Shown here: piece by piece, positions 1-11,590 of the stretch
Layout: every line of letters starts with the position of its first letter
Numbering within the stretch: position 1 is the stretch's first letter
Source of the DNA: Apricaphanius iberus
Lineage: Eukaryota; Chordata; Actinopteri; Cyprinodontiformes; Aphaniidae
Length of the DNA: 64,000 nt
Direction of reading: 5' to 3'
Assembly (NCBI GenBank): GCA_028564705.1
Contig: JAPXFQ010002706.1
Location: 1,302,001-1,366,000, forward strand
Notes under the pieces: model-generated
Database searches by the model: none
What the model saw: the letters and a program-made list of their open reading frames with translations, nothing else
What the model was told of the DNA's origin: nothing
Position numbers and translations under genes: made by a program

Positions 1-1600
1 TAGAACTTGCACATTTTGTTTCTATCAAACGATTTGTGTAACCAGCAGCACAAAAATAAATTTTTGCACCTATTTTTGCACCCAACACACCCTGTAGAGC
101 AGGCAGTGATATATTGATAATCCCTTAATATGGCCTGTGAGTGAAAAAAGAAGGTATGGAACACTGGATGCAGTTCGGACCATGCTATTCACGTGACGGG
201 GACTGACAAGGAGAGTTGAATAGCCAACTTTACAGATGACGTCACAATTTAGCTGTGCAAATGCCGCTAGGTGCAAATGCTAGACTATTTACCAATTTAT
301 GAAAACAGAGTGCTTAGAAGTCAAAGTGAAGACAGAAACTGAATGTGAAATTTGAATGCGTCTAAAAAAATGATACAAGATATAAAATAGAGGAGGTTGT
401 TTTGATGGAGAAAGAGAAATCAGAGGCTTTTCTTGATGGGGAGCTGACAACTATCATTTGCCATAATTGAAGCGCTGGCTTGAATGTCATGGTAAAAGTA
501 AAAATTTGTCACTGCAAGAGGCTATTGAAAAGGTGTGCAGATGCATTGCAATGAAAATACAGGTTTGTCCCTATGGTTTTTCCTGGAGTGGATATTGGCA
601 AATGGTATGAACTAATAACTAAAGTTTTCGCAAGCCAAAAATAATCCCAATAATAATCTCAACACCTGACAGCGGCTGGTCCGCAAAGTTACTAATTCCA
701 CTGTGAGTAACTCATTTGAAAGTTTTGCCACTTAGCCTGTGTCGTTTGTGTTTCAAGAATTATTGCATTTTATACATTTATTATGGCATTTCCTTTTCTT
801 GTTACTTTATAATTTCTTTCTCATAACTTTCTTTGACATCCAATCTCGGTATCTAGAGTCCAATTTGCACAATCCCAAATACTGGTAATTAGTTCCTCTC
901 TGTTTGAACATCTTTAGGAGACAACACTACAACTTTGTGAGGATCAGAGTGACTCCGACCCATAGTCATCCACACAAAATAGTTTGTGTTGGGCTAACCT
1001 CCAGAATACATTCCAACATTACGTCCAATGTAAGCTTCCATGAAAGGCGCTCTTAGGGGATAAATAGGGTGGTTTATTCTGTGCATAATAAATTAATGTT
1101 TAAATCCAACAAATTAAATGTCCTGCATTAATGCATTTATTTATATAGCCCAGGTAATCTTTTTGTTTTTTTTGTTCTCTGTTGTGTTAGGTTTTTGGGT
1201 TTATGGATAGTTACTGTTGTAGAAGTATAACACTCACTCTAAATGACTCAAGAAATATATCATTGATCAAATGTAATATACAAGCCCCCCCCCCACCCCC
1301 CCAATACAAAATCATTTATTGTAAAGGTCTCATTTACTGGTGTTTTTAATAATTTGTCCCTGTTCTCTGGTATGAAAAAAATCTTTCTGAGTCAGATTCT
1401 GTGAAAAAAATCCTTCCACTCTCCATTTTCAGTGTGTTCCAGTTCAGTGCAGGAGTGGGTGGAGAAAAACAACGGTACTTTTGTTATGGAAATCTTTATT
1501 GCAAACTATTCATTTCTCACAGCCCTTAGATAAAGATATTGCTTATTTGTTCTGAGTTATTGCTGAGTTATTATTAGTTATGCTGATGCATTTATAAGTT
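1..1600. other. AT-rich non-coding stretch
   Basis: I see no coding frame with a recognisable domain and no clear repeat structure here. A cAMP-response-element-like octamer (TGACGTCA) lies near 238-245, but one short match means little. A C-rich run interrupted by a single A occupies 1285-1302. The short open frame at 70-276 on the minus strand shows no motif and is probably chance. Confidence 0.5.
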
Positions 1601-1614
1601 TGATTCTGTTACTC

Positions 1615-2052
1615 AGTGTCTAGATAAAACATTGCTGTTCTCATTTGATACATGTACTGCAAGAAGCCAGTTATCTCATATGACACATGCCATGTTCCCT
1701 CATGACAAATTTTTTAATTACCTGCTGACATATCCCATGTTGTTCTGTGGCTGATCTTGTGATCATCCTCTGATGCATAGAACAGAGTGTTCGTTCTCTT
1801 CCCATAACTACTGAAACGGCTACTACCCTGTATGATGTGTTTTGTTCTCCCAGAGCTGAGGAATGAACCGATCAGCAACAAATCATATAGGGTGTGGTTA
1901 AATCGGTATAAATATACCAGTGATTTGTGAAGTAAGGCAGAGCTCCCTAGTGACTCTCCATGTGCATGTAAAATAAACTTTTGTAAAGAAGACCGCTGAT
2001 CCTTTTTTCTCTCCTCTGAGACCTCTCACACACCCACTGTTTTCCACCACAA
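1615..2052 (+). mobile_element. LTR-like segment, probably a solo or orphan LTR
   Basis: The segment has the order expected of a retroviral-type LTR on the plus strand: a TATA-like box (TATAAATATA, about 1905), an AATAAA polyadenylation signal about 65 bp further on (near 1972), a T/C-rich stretch, and an end in CCACCACA near 2051. The following ACTTGGTG could be a primer-binding remnant. The 5' boundary is a guess, because I could not find a target duplication or a second copy. Class unknown; an endogenous-retrovirus or gypsy LTR would both fit. Confidence 0.3.
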
Positions 2053-2514
2053 CTTGGTGTCTTGCTCATTAAAATTAATGACATGCAACTTTCTGTGCTC
2101 TGATTGGCTAACTGCAACACATCTACAGTCTCCATTGACTAAAATCAGTCAAGTGTAATGTAAGAGCAAAATCATGCTCGCCACTATTTATATATAATCC
2201 TTTTTAGATGTTTTTTTAACGCTTGAATTCGACGGGTCGTCTCATCTGATCTGGTTGGTCGGCTCAAGTTTGAGTGGTGCCCTCTGGCTGAACGGGTCTG
2301 GAGGTCCAGCAGGAACTTGGACGGATTTTTGTCCGTCAGTTTAGATGGTAGTTATATTTTAATACCTCATACTGAAAGGAACCAGTAGGTTACTAGGCTA
2401 CAGATAACAGTAGAACAATGATTCCCAATAAATATTTTTGTTATTAAAATGGAAAAGAATATGTGGCCCACATTTAATTTTAATTTTAATATTGTTTTGG
2501 TACTGTACTTGCAG

Positions 2515-2605
2515 ATTTCTTGCTACTGGTGACTCCTACAGATCCATCGCCAGCAGCTTCAGAATGGGCATTTCCACTGTCTCCACCATCATTCCACATC
2601 AGTGA
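2515..2605 (+). pseudogene. Harbinger transposase exon fragment
   Basis: Just after a splice-acceptor-like CTTGCAG (2508-2514), the plus frame reads FLATGDSYRSIASSFRMG and then ISTVSTIIPHQ before a TGA at 2603-2605. In HARBI1-type transposases this is the block after the conserved 'LRFLA.G' motif, ahead of the catalytic core. The frame continues as recognisable sequence for about 17 codons after the TGA, so the TGA is a nonsense mutation. The DDE residues are not present nearby. In the intact family the protein cuts and pastes the element with help from a Myb/MADF-type partner. Confidence 0.65.
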
Positions 2606-2989
2606 GGAGGGAGCAGTGCCATGGCAGCCAGCGGAGTAGTCAGATCCATACAGGACTGACCCACAACGGCTCTTGAGCCACCCAAACATAACCTATAAGC
2701 AAAACTTCCTGTCCATAATGAACAAAGTTTTCATAAAGGCAATTACAGAAAATTTTGAAGCAGCAAGTATAACATTGAAGACCAAATAAGATCATCCATT
2801 TTGATTATAAAATATATTTAATAGAACAATTTATATATACAAAAATAAACAGGAATGTAAAGGAACTCGATTGGATAAAATGCGATGGGAGAGGGACACA
2901 GAAAGGAGTCTGATTCCTCCCCTGAAAAACATGCCACCTTCACTGAATAAAAACTACTCTGTAGACTCCAATGGTTCCAAATTTGAAAA

Positions 2990-4285
2990 GAACAGTGCTG
3001 CTTTCATATAATAATTTATGCATTTTAAATGGTATTGTCCCTTTGACATGAGGTGGAATCTTTTTCGGGAGAGGAAGCAGAGAGAGAAGGAAGAGCTCAT
3101 CATGATCCTGGATCCGAGGAGCGGGAGGATCCTGTCTGGCCTTCAGGGCTTCCCACATCTCCCGCTCGAACTCTGATGGCTCGGTGGACAGCTGCGGCCT
3201 CTGCCTCACCCTGTTCCAGGCCGGGACTTCAAAAAACACAGGACAATGAGAATGTTGCTAGATTAGATTAAATGGGTTTCACCTAAAAGTTTTTTTCTGA
3301 AAAATAGGCAAATAAATTCTAAGTATAGGCCTTTTATGAACAAATTTTACAGATATTTGGTCCTAGATGAAAAATACACATTACAATAATTGATGTGCGC
3401 ATTTCATATGTAAATGCTTTTTTTCTGGGAACTTAAAAAGATTTATAAAATGTTTAGTGTAATTCAATTCCAAAATTTCATACATACCTGTAGGTCTAGT
3501 AACAGAGGCAGGAACAGTGTGGCCAGATGACTCTGTAGGACCAGGGGGGCAGAGGCAGCATGCTCCATGTCAGCTGGTTCTGTCATGGGAGAGATTAAAA
3601 TTATTTCCCTACCACCTGTTCACTTTGTGCTAAACTGCTGCTGTAATCAAGGATATAAATAATAAAAATAAGTAATATACAAACATCTATGGCATAGAAA
3701 TTGGCAGACAAACGTAGTGCACCTCCTGTTAATTCTGCTAGTGTGTGTGCGCGTTTGCTGATCAAAACCACAAACTTTCTGGCTCTGAAAGCCCTGCTAC
3801 TGCTTCTTCTGTCTCTGTGTGGTTGCACCCAACCGCCTGCTCTTCCTCGAAGCTCATGTTGCTGATGGTGGGATGAAGGGCTCGAGGAAGGACAGGACGG
3901 ACAGACAGGTACATCCACTTCTTCTCTCTCCCTGCTTCTGAACCGCTCTTCCTTCTCTCTTTTCCCTTTCTGCTCTCCTTTGCATATCTGTCCCTCAGAC
4001 TCCTCCACCGCTTTTTACACACTTCCCCTTAATAAACAAAGGCAAACTAGTAGGGGCCGGACATTTTTTAATCTTCTCATGACCGTCTTTCACTAGCTAA
4101 CGACACGGGCAATAACTACGTTACGAGAAGATTTGATAACTTACCCGACACCCCGATCTCTTCAGCGATCTTCATCTAAGCAAGTTCCTTTCCATTCCTG
4201 TCTCTATATAAAGACGAGGACGGATCATAAATTTCTCTGCGATTGAAGATGGCCACGATCAGTGGTCTTCCATTGTTGAAAATGA
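2990..4285 (-). pseudogene. MADF/BESS accessory protein of the Harbinger element
   Basis: Reading leftward on the minus strand, the first exon (about 4285-4145) encodes a MADF start (LIVAIFNRREIYDPSSSLYR), ending at a GTAAGT donor. The second exon (from about 4020) continues with CKKRWRSLRDRYAKE, the second half of the MADF fold. A last segment (about 3230-2995) ends in a BESS-like motif (DELFLLSLLPLPKKIPP). MADF domains bind DNA; BESS motifs mediate protein contacts, and Harbinger partners of this type import or target the transposase. An in-frame TAG at 4176-4178 sits where this family has a Trp, so the copy is inactive. The exon structure is inferred by eye. Confidence 0.6.
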
Positions 4286-4949
4286 TTTTTCTTATACCGC
4301 TTCATTCAAGATACGTGTATAGTGACATCACTACAGTGAGACGCTCTGATTGGTCTCTGCACTGCGTTAACTGCATTGGGTCCGTCAAAAGTTAAACTAG
4401 CTGAACTTCTGCGTTGCTTGCGTTGGTACGTTGCCGTATATAACGCAAGTGAAGTTGATGGAGCCATCGTACACAACACACCACAGAGACTTTGATGGAC
4501 CTCTGACGTACTCTACCATAGACTTTACATGTAATCTCGCCACAACTGACGCTGACGCATGGGGTTGGTGTGAATGCACCATTAGTGTGTAAGCTGAGGC
4601 AGTACATTTCATTGTCATGGCGCATTTTAAAACAATACTTAAAAAGTGAAAAATTGGGTGTTTATTTTTAGCTACAGCCTGGGAGCTGGTGTTCCACGGT
4701 TGTGCCAGTACAGATCCTGGTTTAAATACAACTTCAAAGCAAAGTCAGTACTTTAAGGTCTGTTGTTGGCGAAGTCACTGTGTCATGTTTTGGCTCAGAG
4801 AATCTAATTTCAGGCAACACCTCCAAATGACAAAAAAAAGTTTTAAAAGTTTTATCGGAAACAGGGAATCGAAAGAGAGTCGGGGAAGGGAACTGCAATG
4901 TGTGGACTGGGACAACAGAGTGGATCCTGAAAGGGAGATGGCTAAGGAA

Positions 4950-5478
4950 AATGCTAAATCAATCACTTCATCTGGATGGCATTAATTTGGCCTCTGGTAA
5001 TAATGTAAAGAACTTCGTTGTAATGTTTGACCAAGACATGACATTTAAATTCCATATTAAACACATTTCTAAGATTTCTTTCTTTCACCTCCGGACTATT
5101 GCTAAAATTAGAAACATCCTGTCCAAGAGTGATGCAGAGAAACTAGTCCATACATTTTTTACTTCAAGGCTGGACTACTGTTATTCCCTATTATCAGGAA
5201 GTCCACAAAATGTAATTAAAAGCCTTCAGTTGATCCAAACTGCTGCAGCCAGAGTTCTGATGAATATTAAAAAGAGAGATCAAATTTCTCCTCTTTTGGC
5301 TTCTCTCCACTGGCGCCCTGTTACATCCATAATAGAGTTTAAGATCCTACTCCTTATTTATAAAGCCGTTAATAATGCAGGTTCACTGGTAGTTCCTAGG
5401 ATTTCTAAAAGTAGAATGGGAGACAGATCTTTTAGTTATCAGGCTCCTGTGGAACCAGCTCCCAGTTTTAGTCCGTGA
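4950..5478 (+). pseudogene. LINE reverse transcriptase, C-terminal fragment
   Basis: The frame contains HISKISFFHLRTIAKIRNIL, then SRLDYCYSLLSG, then AAARVLMNIKKRDQISP and LHWRPVTSIIEFKILLL. This is the conserved thumb and C-terminal region that follows the catalytic FADD block in L2/CR1-type LINEs. The fingers, palm and endonuclease are absent, so it cannot encode an active protein. The open frame extends upstream of the homologous part by chance. The frame ends at 5478, shortly before the usual L2 C-terminus. Confidence 0.7.
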
Positions 5479-5965
5479 GGCAGATACTCTGTCTGTTTTC
5501 AAGACTAGGCTTAAAACCTTCCTTTTTGATAAAACGAATAGTTAGTGGCTTAGGTCATCCTGAGCTATTTTTTTAGTTATGCTGCTATAGGTTTAGGCTG
5601 TTGAAGGACAGACTAACCACTTTTCTTCTCTCTTCTACTTTTCTCTCCTACTACTCTCCAGATATATTTTTTCTGCTGTTATTGCGATTGTTATCCCATT
5701 TTTCTCCCCATAGAAGTCTGGTACCCTGCTCAACTATAATGCCCCCTGCTGGACGGGGAACATCGGTCCACATGATGCTCAAAGTCACCGAGCATCCTCC
5801 ATGCTGTCTCTTCTCTGTCTTCTCAGACCCCCAGACGGTCGTGGCAGATGATCGCTTGTACTGACTCAGGTTCTGCCAGAGGTTTCTTCCTGTTAAAGGG
5901 GAGTTTTTCCTCTCCACTCACTACATGCTTGCTCAGTATCAGGGATTGCTGAGGAATTTTAACAG
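4950..5965 (+). mobile_element. L2-like LINE, 5'-truncated 3' end
   Basis: The segment starts inside a reverse-transcriptase C-terminal region (to 5478) and runs into a 3' untranslated tail. The tail contains the phrase GAGGTTTCTTCCTGTTAAA near 5879, which I recognise from fish L2-family 3' ends. 5' truncation is the usual result of incomplete target-primed reverse transcription. The 3' limit near 5965 is approximate; no target duplication was identified. Confidence 0.65.
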
Positions 5966-6214
5966 CAGAATTTTACTGGCGATGGGTGGTTGTTGGTGAT
6001 CCATTTCTTCTCTTGCAGGTGGAATGTTGGGGGTCGGACAGCCAGGTGTTGTGGAGTCAGACCCGGCGTCATGGGCCCGCTCCATCTGGAGGACGGGCCC
6101 GCCCAGGAAAGATTACACTTCATGTGAATATATTGGCTCAAAACGAACAATAGATGGTGCTCTAGATTACTAATTAGGAGTTTTAGTTTCGGTAAAAGAA
6201 GATCCTTTGGCAGT

Positions 6215-6508
6215 TTGGCACAGCAGCTTGCTAAAATGGACATTAGAGCTTGGTTTAGCAAACAGAAAAGCAATCCCAGCACAAGTAGGGATAATACATC
6301 AAGAGGGCAAGTGCAGCCAGAAATTGCTTCAACAAGCACTTCTGCTACGAGCGCTTCTGCACCTGAAGCAACAGTAATTCCGCCACCGGGTGGCAGCAGC
6401 ACCAGCATAAATTACTGTTCAGACGACCTCGAAGTATATTTACTCAAAACTCAAAAAAAGATAATGCAAATGAATGCATGCAATGCATTTTCACCACAGA
6501 GAAGCTGA
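6215..6508 (+). CDS. Short unrecognised open frame, possible transposase N-terminus
   Basis: This 97-residue frame starts MAQQLAKMDIRAWFSKQKSN and is then rich in Ser, Thr, Ala and Pro. An 'I..WF' motif followed by a low-complexity linker is common at the N-termini of hAT-like or BED/TTF-type transposase proteins in fish, but there is no zinc finger or catalytic domain downstream. I do not assign a function. It may be an exon remnant of an element whose remainder has been lost. Confidence 0.2.
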   Translation: MAQQLAKMDIRAWFSKQKSNPSTSRDNTSRGQVQPEIASTSTSATSASAPEATVIPPPGGSSTSINYCSDDLEVYLLKTQKKIMQMNACNAFSPQRS

Positions 6509-6509
6509 A

Positions 6510-8060
6510 AATCCCATATTTGAGTTCCATTATGTTTTATAAAGAGTTTTCCACAGAGCTTGTTTTCATTTATCTTTAAGGTTTGAGCAAAAAAGGTGTT
6601 GATGTGCTAAAATATTTAGTATTCTTTCCAAAACATTGTTTTTTCAGTAGACATTTGTGTAAAGCTGCTCTCGAGTTTCTAGAGTAAATTTGTTTTAAAC
6701 ACAATATTATATATTACATATAGTCCTACTATAGTTTAACACTGTTGATTTGCTTCTAAGATTTTTGTCGTTATTACTATTTTGTTAAACAACCAGGATA
6801 TTTCATTTCAAAGGCCATATAAACAGTTATTTATTTGCTCGGATTTTAAAAAGTCCTACAATTTTTGATTAAAATGTTTTTAAAAAGCCTATTAAAATTA
6901 AAAATGTTTTTGAACCATTTTGAATACAGGTGTGGCTGCTGTGTTTTTGATTAAAATGTTTTAAAAAGCATATCAAGGTTGAAACTGTTTTTCAATAATC
7001 TTTTTGAAAAGAAAACGCTAGATTTTTCCCCCAATCTTCCGTTTAGAAAAAACGGTGGTGCATCTTCTTTCCAGCAGGTGGCGAGAATACATGAAGTCAT
7101 TTTTTACCCGCAGTGATAAAGAAAAAAGAAGCACACAGCTAATGCAGCAGCATGCTAACTAGTATTTTTGATGTAAAAATTAGGAGAAATGCGGCAAAAA
7201 GAAGAATTTACTAAAGTTTTAAGCGGCAGGGCAGGATACAGAGGAAGACTTATGGACTAAGTACTTTATTAAAGACCATTAACTGGACATAAGGATTGTT
7301 TTTGTTTGAGATGACTCGGTGATGTGCAGGTGCAGCTGATAACGGTGAGTTGGACATAATTTTCTTAGAGACTCAGTAAAAATGGTTAGCCTACTGTGTC
7401 TTAATTTTTGTTTGCATCTTTAATTGGTATACATAATTTGAATCAAACAATGAATACTCTTAGCTTTCCAGTAAGGTATGTAGAACAAGTTAGTGACACA
7501 AAACGGTAGATTTGACACGGAAGTATGTGTTTGTAACGTCCACCAGATATATTTATAAACATGCAAAAGGGTTAATTAAAAGACAGTTTACTGAGCCCCC
7601 CCAGAAAAACCCACTGCCCCCCCAGGTAATGCCCTCTGGCGCCGGGTCTGTGTGGAGTACGTGGATTTGGTGAGTAAGTTGATTTGTTTACCTATTGGGG
7701 GTGGGGTGGTAGCTTACTAGGATTTAGCCAGTGTGGAGGATTGGTAGATCATCAGTGTGGTAAGCGCCAGCCTGGAGAATGCGGGATAAGCAGTAGCTCT
7801 GGAGGAACCAATGAACCAGGATGAGGAATTGAACATGGTCTGAGAGGAGGAAAGGACAGGTAAGTAAACACAAATAAAACACAGATAGATTTACTCTGGT
7901 GTTTTTCTAACAGAGGTTTTGGCCTGTGTACCACATCCTCCTTAGGTAAAAAATGTAGCATTGATGTTTCATTTCTACAACAGAAAAACCCAAATGTCTT
8001 CTGCCAAGTTGTGGAGTTGCTCGAGGTCATGGCTGTAACTGAATACCTCTACTACGCTTG
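6510..8060. other. Non-coding stretch without recognised element
   Basis: AT-rich sequence with a weak internal duplication around 6850-7000, where TGATTAAAATGTTTT-like words recur. A GGTGAG donor-like site follows a purine-rich stretch near 7340, but no coding exon is evident. No domain, RNA gene or terminal repeat was recognised. Confidence 0.4.
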
Positions 8061-8067
8061 CTACTTA

Positions 8068-8712
8068 AGCATAGTTTAGGCTTCCCCGTTTTGACGGAGA
8101 CAGATTGATGCAACACCATTATCCGTCAACGCAAGTGCACTACGCAAGGACACACGGAGTAGAGGGACAATTTTTAACTATCCGTCTCTGTAAACGGAGA
8201 GCGTATGCATCTGATTGTTCAGTCTCAGTAACAGCCAGAGATCACTTCACCAGAACGGGGCTCTATAGTCGCTGTAATCAGTAGTTAATGCAGTGTTTGG
8301 CCACCACATGCTTTATATAGAAAAAATAATGTATCTAATCTGATGTTTTAGCGATTTTGAACACAATTAAGTGTAGGAAGACAACAAAAAAGGCTGCTGT
8401 ATGTGTTTCCATTTGTTTTTAGAGTAGTCTAAGAGCAGCACTTCTTTACAACTTAATCAAAACGTACTTTCTGTCGTCTATTGCTCCTTCAGAAAGAAAT
8501 GTGTTCACAAGCCTAGAAAAAAACTGAAATGACGCATGAATAGTAGGCAGAGACGTGGTGAAAAGTTAGTACCCCCTGCTGTCCTGGTCAAGCAACGCTG
8601 AAAAAACTATGCAGAGCGGAGAGGAAAAAACGGACTACTATAAACAGAAAATGTCTCAGTCAATACGTCTGCGTCTGAGTGCAAGTTTGCGGTTGGAGAA
8701 GCATAAACTAGG
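8068..8712. mobile_element. MITE-like element with imperfect terminal repeats
   Basis: The left end reads TAGTTTAGGCTTCCCCG and the reverse complement of the right end reads TAGTTTATGCTTCTCC, giving imperfect terminal inverted repeats about 650 bp apart. The interior has no coding potential. The motif 'GTTTATGCTT' also occurs in the terminal repeat of the 62846-63377 MITE, so the two may be distantly related. The target duplication is unclear. Confidence 0.4.
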
Positions 8713-9055
8713 TTTTACCAGGCGAAAAGGAATATACAAGCAATGTAGTAGATCCGAATGTCCAGTATGAATCGGAGTTGTAAGCATAAAATTCCTGTAT
8801 ATGTACTACTGCCACAGTAAGCAGCCAATGGACACTAGATGATCCCACAATGCAGTGCAAGCCCTGAAATCGTAGAGGAAGAGTTCCTATTGAGGAACTG
8901 TTAACCATTGACACCGCCCCAATTTTGACATGTAAATGTAAACGTAGCAATGTTACTGATTACTTTAACTGTTTTTTGACAACTGATTAAATATTTAAGT
9001 TGATTAAGGCGACCTTGCTTAACATAAACATCTGGGTCAACAGAAGCGTCATGTC
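8713..9055. repeat. Dispersed repeat, copy 1
   Basis: This segment is clearly similar, in the same orientation, to 55920-56300. Shared words include GCAATGTAGTAGATCC, CCATTGACACCGCC and GCAATGTTACTGATTAC. It has no coding frame of note. Family unknown; an MITE or LTR fragment is possible. Confidence 0.6.
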
Positions 9056-9460
9056 AGGAAGTCATCAGTCCCAACTCAGACCAGCCGGGTCTGATGAGCT
9101 CCCTGATAATATATCCACTCTCTCCTCAGTATAAACGATCCTTCCACTAACCTTCCCTTCGTTCAGTCATTGGTTATCCCATGTCCAGAGCTCCTGATCT
9201 GTTCAGATGTATCAGCCAGACCAGAAGGATTCTTCCAGTTCCAGTCAAGCCGTTCAATCAGTCCAGCTCAGACTTCGACTATCTGCTCATCAGCCTGCTC
9301 CAAGACACGCCTATCGTTCACAGCCACAGCCTGCCTCCTGAGCCATCCAGCCGCCTTGAACCCAGGGTGACTCCCATCCGCGGCTGGAGCGCAAAACTTT
9401 ACCTGATCGCTGGTCCCTGTCCACCAGCGATCCTGACAGGATGACCTAGCCCTCTAAGAG
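9056..9460. other. Non-coding stretch, possibly LTR or SINE-like
   Basis: The sequence is GC-richer than its surroundings and C-rich on the plus strand, with open frames that carry no recognisable domain. No terminal repeats or target duplication were found. I cannot classify it. Confidence 0.3.
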
Positions 9461-9596
9461 TGGAATGGGAGCATTAAATTCCTTGAGGGAGCTGGCTGAA
9501 AAAGAAGAAGAGGAAGGTCTGCCCCGTTTCCCTCCAATGGGTACAATAATGGAGACGCCGGAGGGGGTTCCGGGACCTGGGCTAGAGATCGCCGGG

Positions 9597-9686
9597 GCGA
9601 AGGTACAGGTGCTGGAGAGGGCGGGGGCGCAGCTACTGGTGCTGGAGAATGCCTGGGCAGAGCTGCAGGTACTTGAGGACGCCGGT
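9597..9686. repeat. 30-bp minisatellite, three units
   Basis: Three consecutive 30-bp units start at 9597, 9627 and 9657, sharing GG(T/A)GCTGGAGA-like cores. In the plus frame that begins near 9465 each unit gives ten residues of the form A.(V/L)QVLE.AG. Conservation of the 10-residue period might mean a former coding repeat, but the frame has no other supporting feature. Confidence 0.6.
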
Positions 9687-9920
9687 GCGCTGGGACCGGG
9701 ACTTGAATATGCCTGCTAGGTAGTGATGAGAAAAATGAAGCCCCATGGACCAATGGGGCTTTCCAACATATTAGTAAATGGTTCACTACTCGAGGCCTTA
9801 CCTAAATGGTTAAAAACACTGCCATCTGCTGAGTAATTTAAATGGATTACAGGCTATATCATATACTGTAGCCCCACGTGAATCCCTTTTGTAAATAAAA
9901 CACACACACAGATATACAGT

Positions 9921-9926
<6 letters not shown>

Positions 9927-9982
<56 letters not shown>
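9927..9982. repeat. (TA)n microsatellite
   Basis: A pure TA dinucleotide tract abuts the left terminus of the Tc1 element. Another short TATATA run follows the element's right end near 11591. Tc1 elements integrate at TA, so a TA tract is a natural landing site. Confidence 0.95.
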
Positions 9983-9983
<1 letters not shown>

Positions 9984-11590
9984 CACTACCGTTCAAAAGT
10001 TTGGGGTCACCCAAACAATTTTGTGTTTTCCATGAAAAGTCACACTTATTCACCACCATACGTTGTGAAATTAATAAAAAATAGAGTCAAGACATTGACA
10101 AGGTTAGAAATAATGATTTTTATTTGAAATAAGATTGTTTTTACATCAAACTTTGCTTTCATCAAAGAATCCTCCATTTGCAGCAATTACATGATTGCAG
10201 ACCTTTGGCATTCTAGCTGTTAATTTGTTGAGGTAATCTGGAGAAATTGCAGCCCACGCTTCTAGAAGCAGTTCCCACAATTTGGATTGGTTGGATGGGC
10301 ACTTCTTGCGTACCATACGGTCAAGCTGCTCCCACAACAGCTCAACGGGGTTCAAATCTGGTGACTGCGCCACTCCATTACCGATAGAATACCAGCTGCC
10401 TGCTTCTTCTCTAAATAGTTCTTGCACAATTTCGAGGTGTGTTTTGGGTCATTGTCCTGTTGTAGGATGAAATTGGCTCCAATCAAGCGCTGTCCACTGG
10501 GTATGGCATGGCGTTGCAAAATGGAGTGATAGCCTTCCTTATTCAGAATCCCTTTTACCCTGTACAAATCTCCCACCTTACCAGCACCAAAGCAACCCCA
10601 GACCATCACATTAGCTCCACCATGCTTAACAGATGGCGTCAGGCATTCTTCCAGCATCTTTTCAGTTGTTCTGCGTCTCACAAACGTTCTTCTTTGTGAT
10701 CCAAACACCTCAAACTTGGATTCATCCGTCCACAGCACTTTTTTCCAGTCTTCCTCTGTCCAATGTCTGTGTTCTTTTGCCCATCTTAATCTTTTTCTTT
10801 TATTGGCCAGTCTCAGATATGGCTTTTTCTTTGCCACTCTGCCCTGAAGCCCAGAATCCCGCAGCCGCCTCTTCACTGTAGATGTTGACACTGGTGTTTT
10901 GCGGGTACTATTTAATGAAGATGCCAGTTGGGGACCTGTGAGGCGTCTGTTTCTCAAACTAGAGACTCTAATGTACTTATCTTCTTGCTCAGTTGTGCAA
11001 CGCGGCCTCCCACTTCTTTTTCTACTCTGGTTAGAGCCTGTTTGTGCTGTCCTCTGAAGGGAGTAGTACACACCGTTGTAGGAAATCTTCAATTTCTTAG
11101 CAATTTCTCGCATGGAATAGCCTTCATTTCTAAGAACAAGAATAGACTGTTGAGTTTCAGATGAAAGTTCTCTTTTTCTGGCCATTTTGAGCGTTTAATT
11201 GACCCCACAAATGTGATGCTCCAGAAACTCAATCTGCTCAAAGGAAGGTCAGTTTTGTAGCTTCTGTACTGAGCTAAACTGTTTTCAGATGTGTGAACAT
11301 GATTGCACAAGGGTTTTCTAATAATCAATTAGCCTTCTGAGGCAAACACATTGTACCATTAGAACACTGGAGTGATAGTTGCTGGAAATGGGCCTCTATA
11401 CACCTATGTAGATATTGCACCAAAAACCAGACATTTGCAGCTAGAATAGTCATTTACCACATTAGCAATGTATAGCGTGTGTTTCTTTAAAGTTAAGACT
11501 AGTTTAAAGTTATCTTCATTGAAAAGTACAGTGCTTTTCCTTCAAAAATAAGGACATTTCAATGTGACCCCAAACTTTTGAACGGTAGTG
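9983..11590 (-). mobile_element. Tc1-like transposon, nearly complete
   Basis: Both ends carry the inverted repeat CACTACCGTTCAAAAGTTTG followed by GGGTCAC, the terminal sequence of a common fish Tc1 family. The element sits in TA-repeat DNA, consistent with TA target use. It holds one transposase gene on the minus strand with a single frame break. The total length of about 1.6 kb is normal for Tc1. Confidence 0.92.
10146..11185 (-). pseudogene. Tc1 transposase, one frameshift
   Basis: The gene starts at 11185 (MARKRELSSETQQSIL) with a paired helix-turn-helix DNA-binding region in the first 110 residues. It continues through the first catalytic Asp (LWTDESKFEVFG), a GGANVMVWGCF block and the second Asp (LQQDNDPKHTSK). 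Near 10369 the frame breaks just after MEW. The other frame resumes with AQSPDLNPVELLWEQLDR, holding the third acidic residue, and ends at 10146. A two-base deletion explains the break. All three catalytic acids survive, so this is a young, minimally damaged copy. The intact enzyme cuts both ends and inserts at TA. Confidence 0.92.

Larger units (their letters stand above)
2500..4590. mobile_element. Decayed PIF/Harbinger DNA transposon
   Basis: Two divergently coded gene remnants typical of PIF/Harbinger elements lie together: a fragment of HARBI1-like transposase on plus (2515-2605) and a MADF/BESS protein on minus (about 2990-4285). At the right side a GC-rich segment ending GTGTGAATGCACC, followed by ATTA near 4581, resembles a Harbinger terminus next to a TTA-type target. 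I could not find the matching left terminus, so the left limit is approximate. Most of the transposase, including the catalytic triad, is missing. Confidence 0.6.

Noticed and set aside
9454..9786. Pro-rich open frame on minus opposite the 30-bp repeats
   Set aside because: It is the antisense shadow of the minisatellite, with no independent support.
9859..10059. Open frame with Tyr-Ile repeat on minus
   Set aside because: It is produced by the TA tract next to the Tc1 end and has no start or domain of its own.
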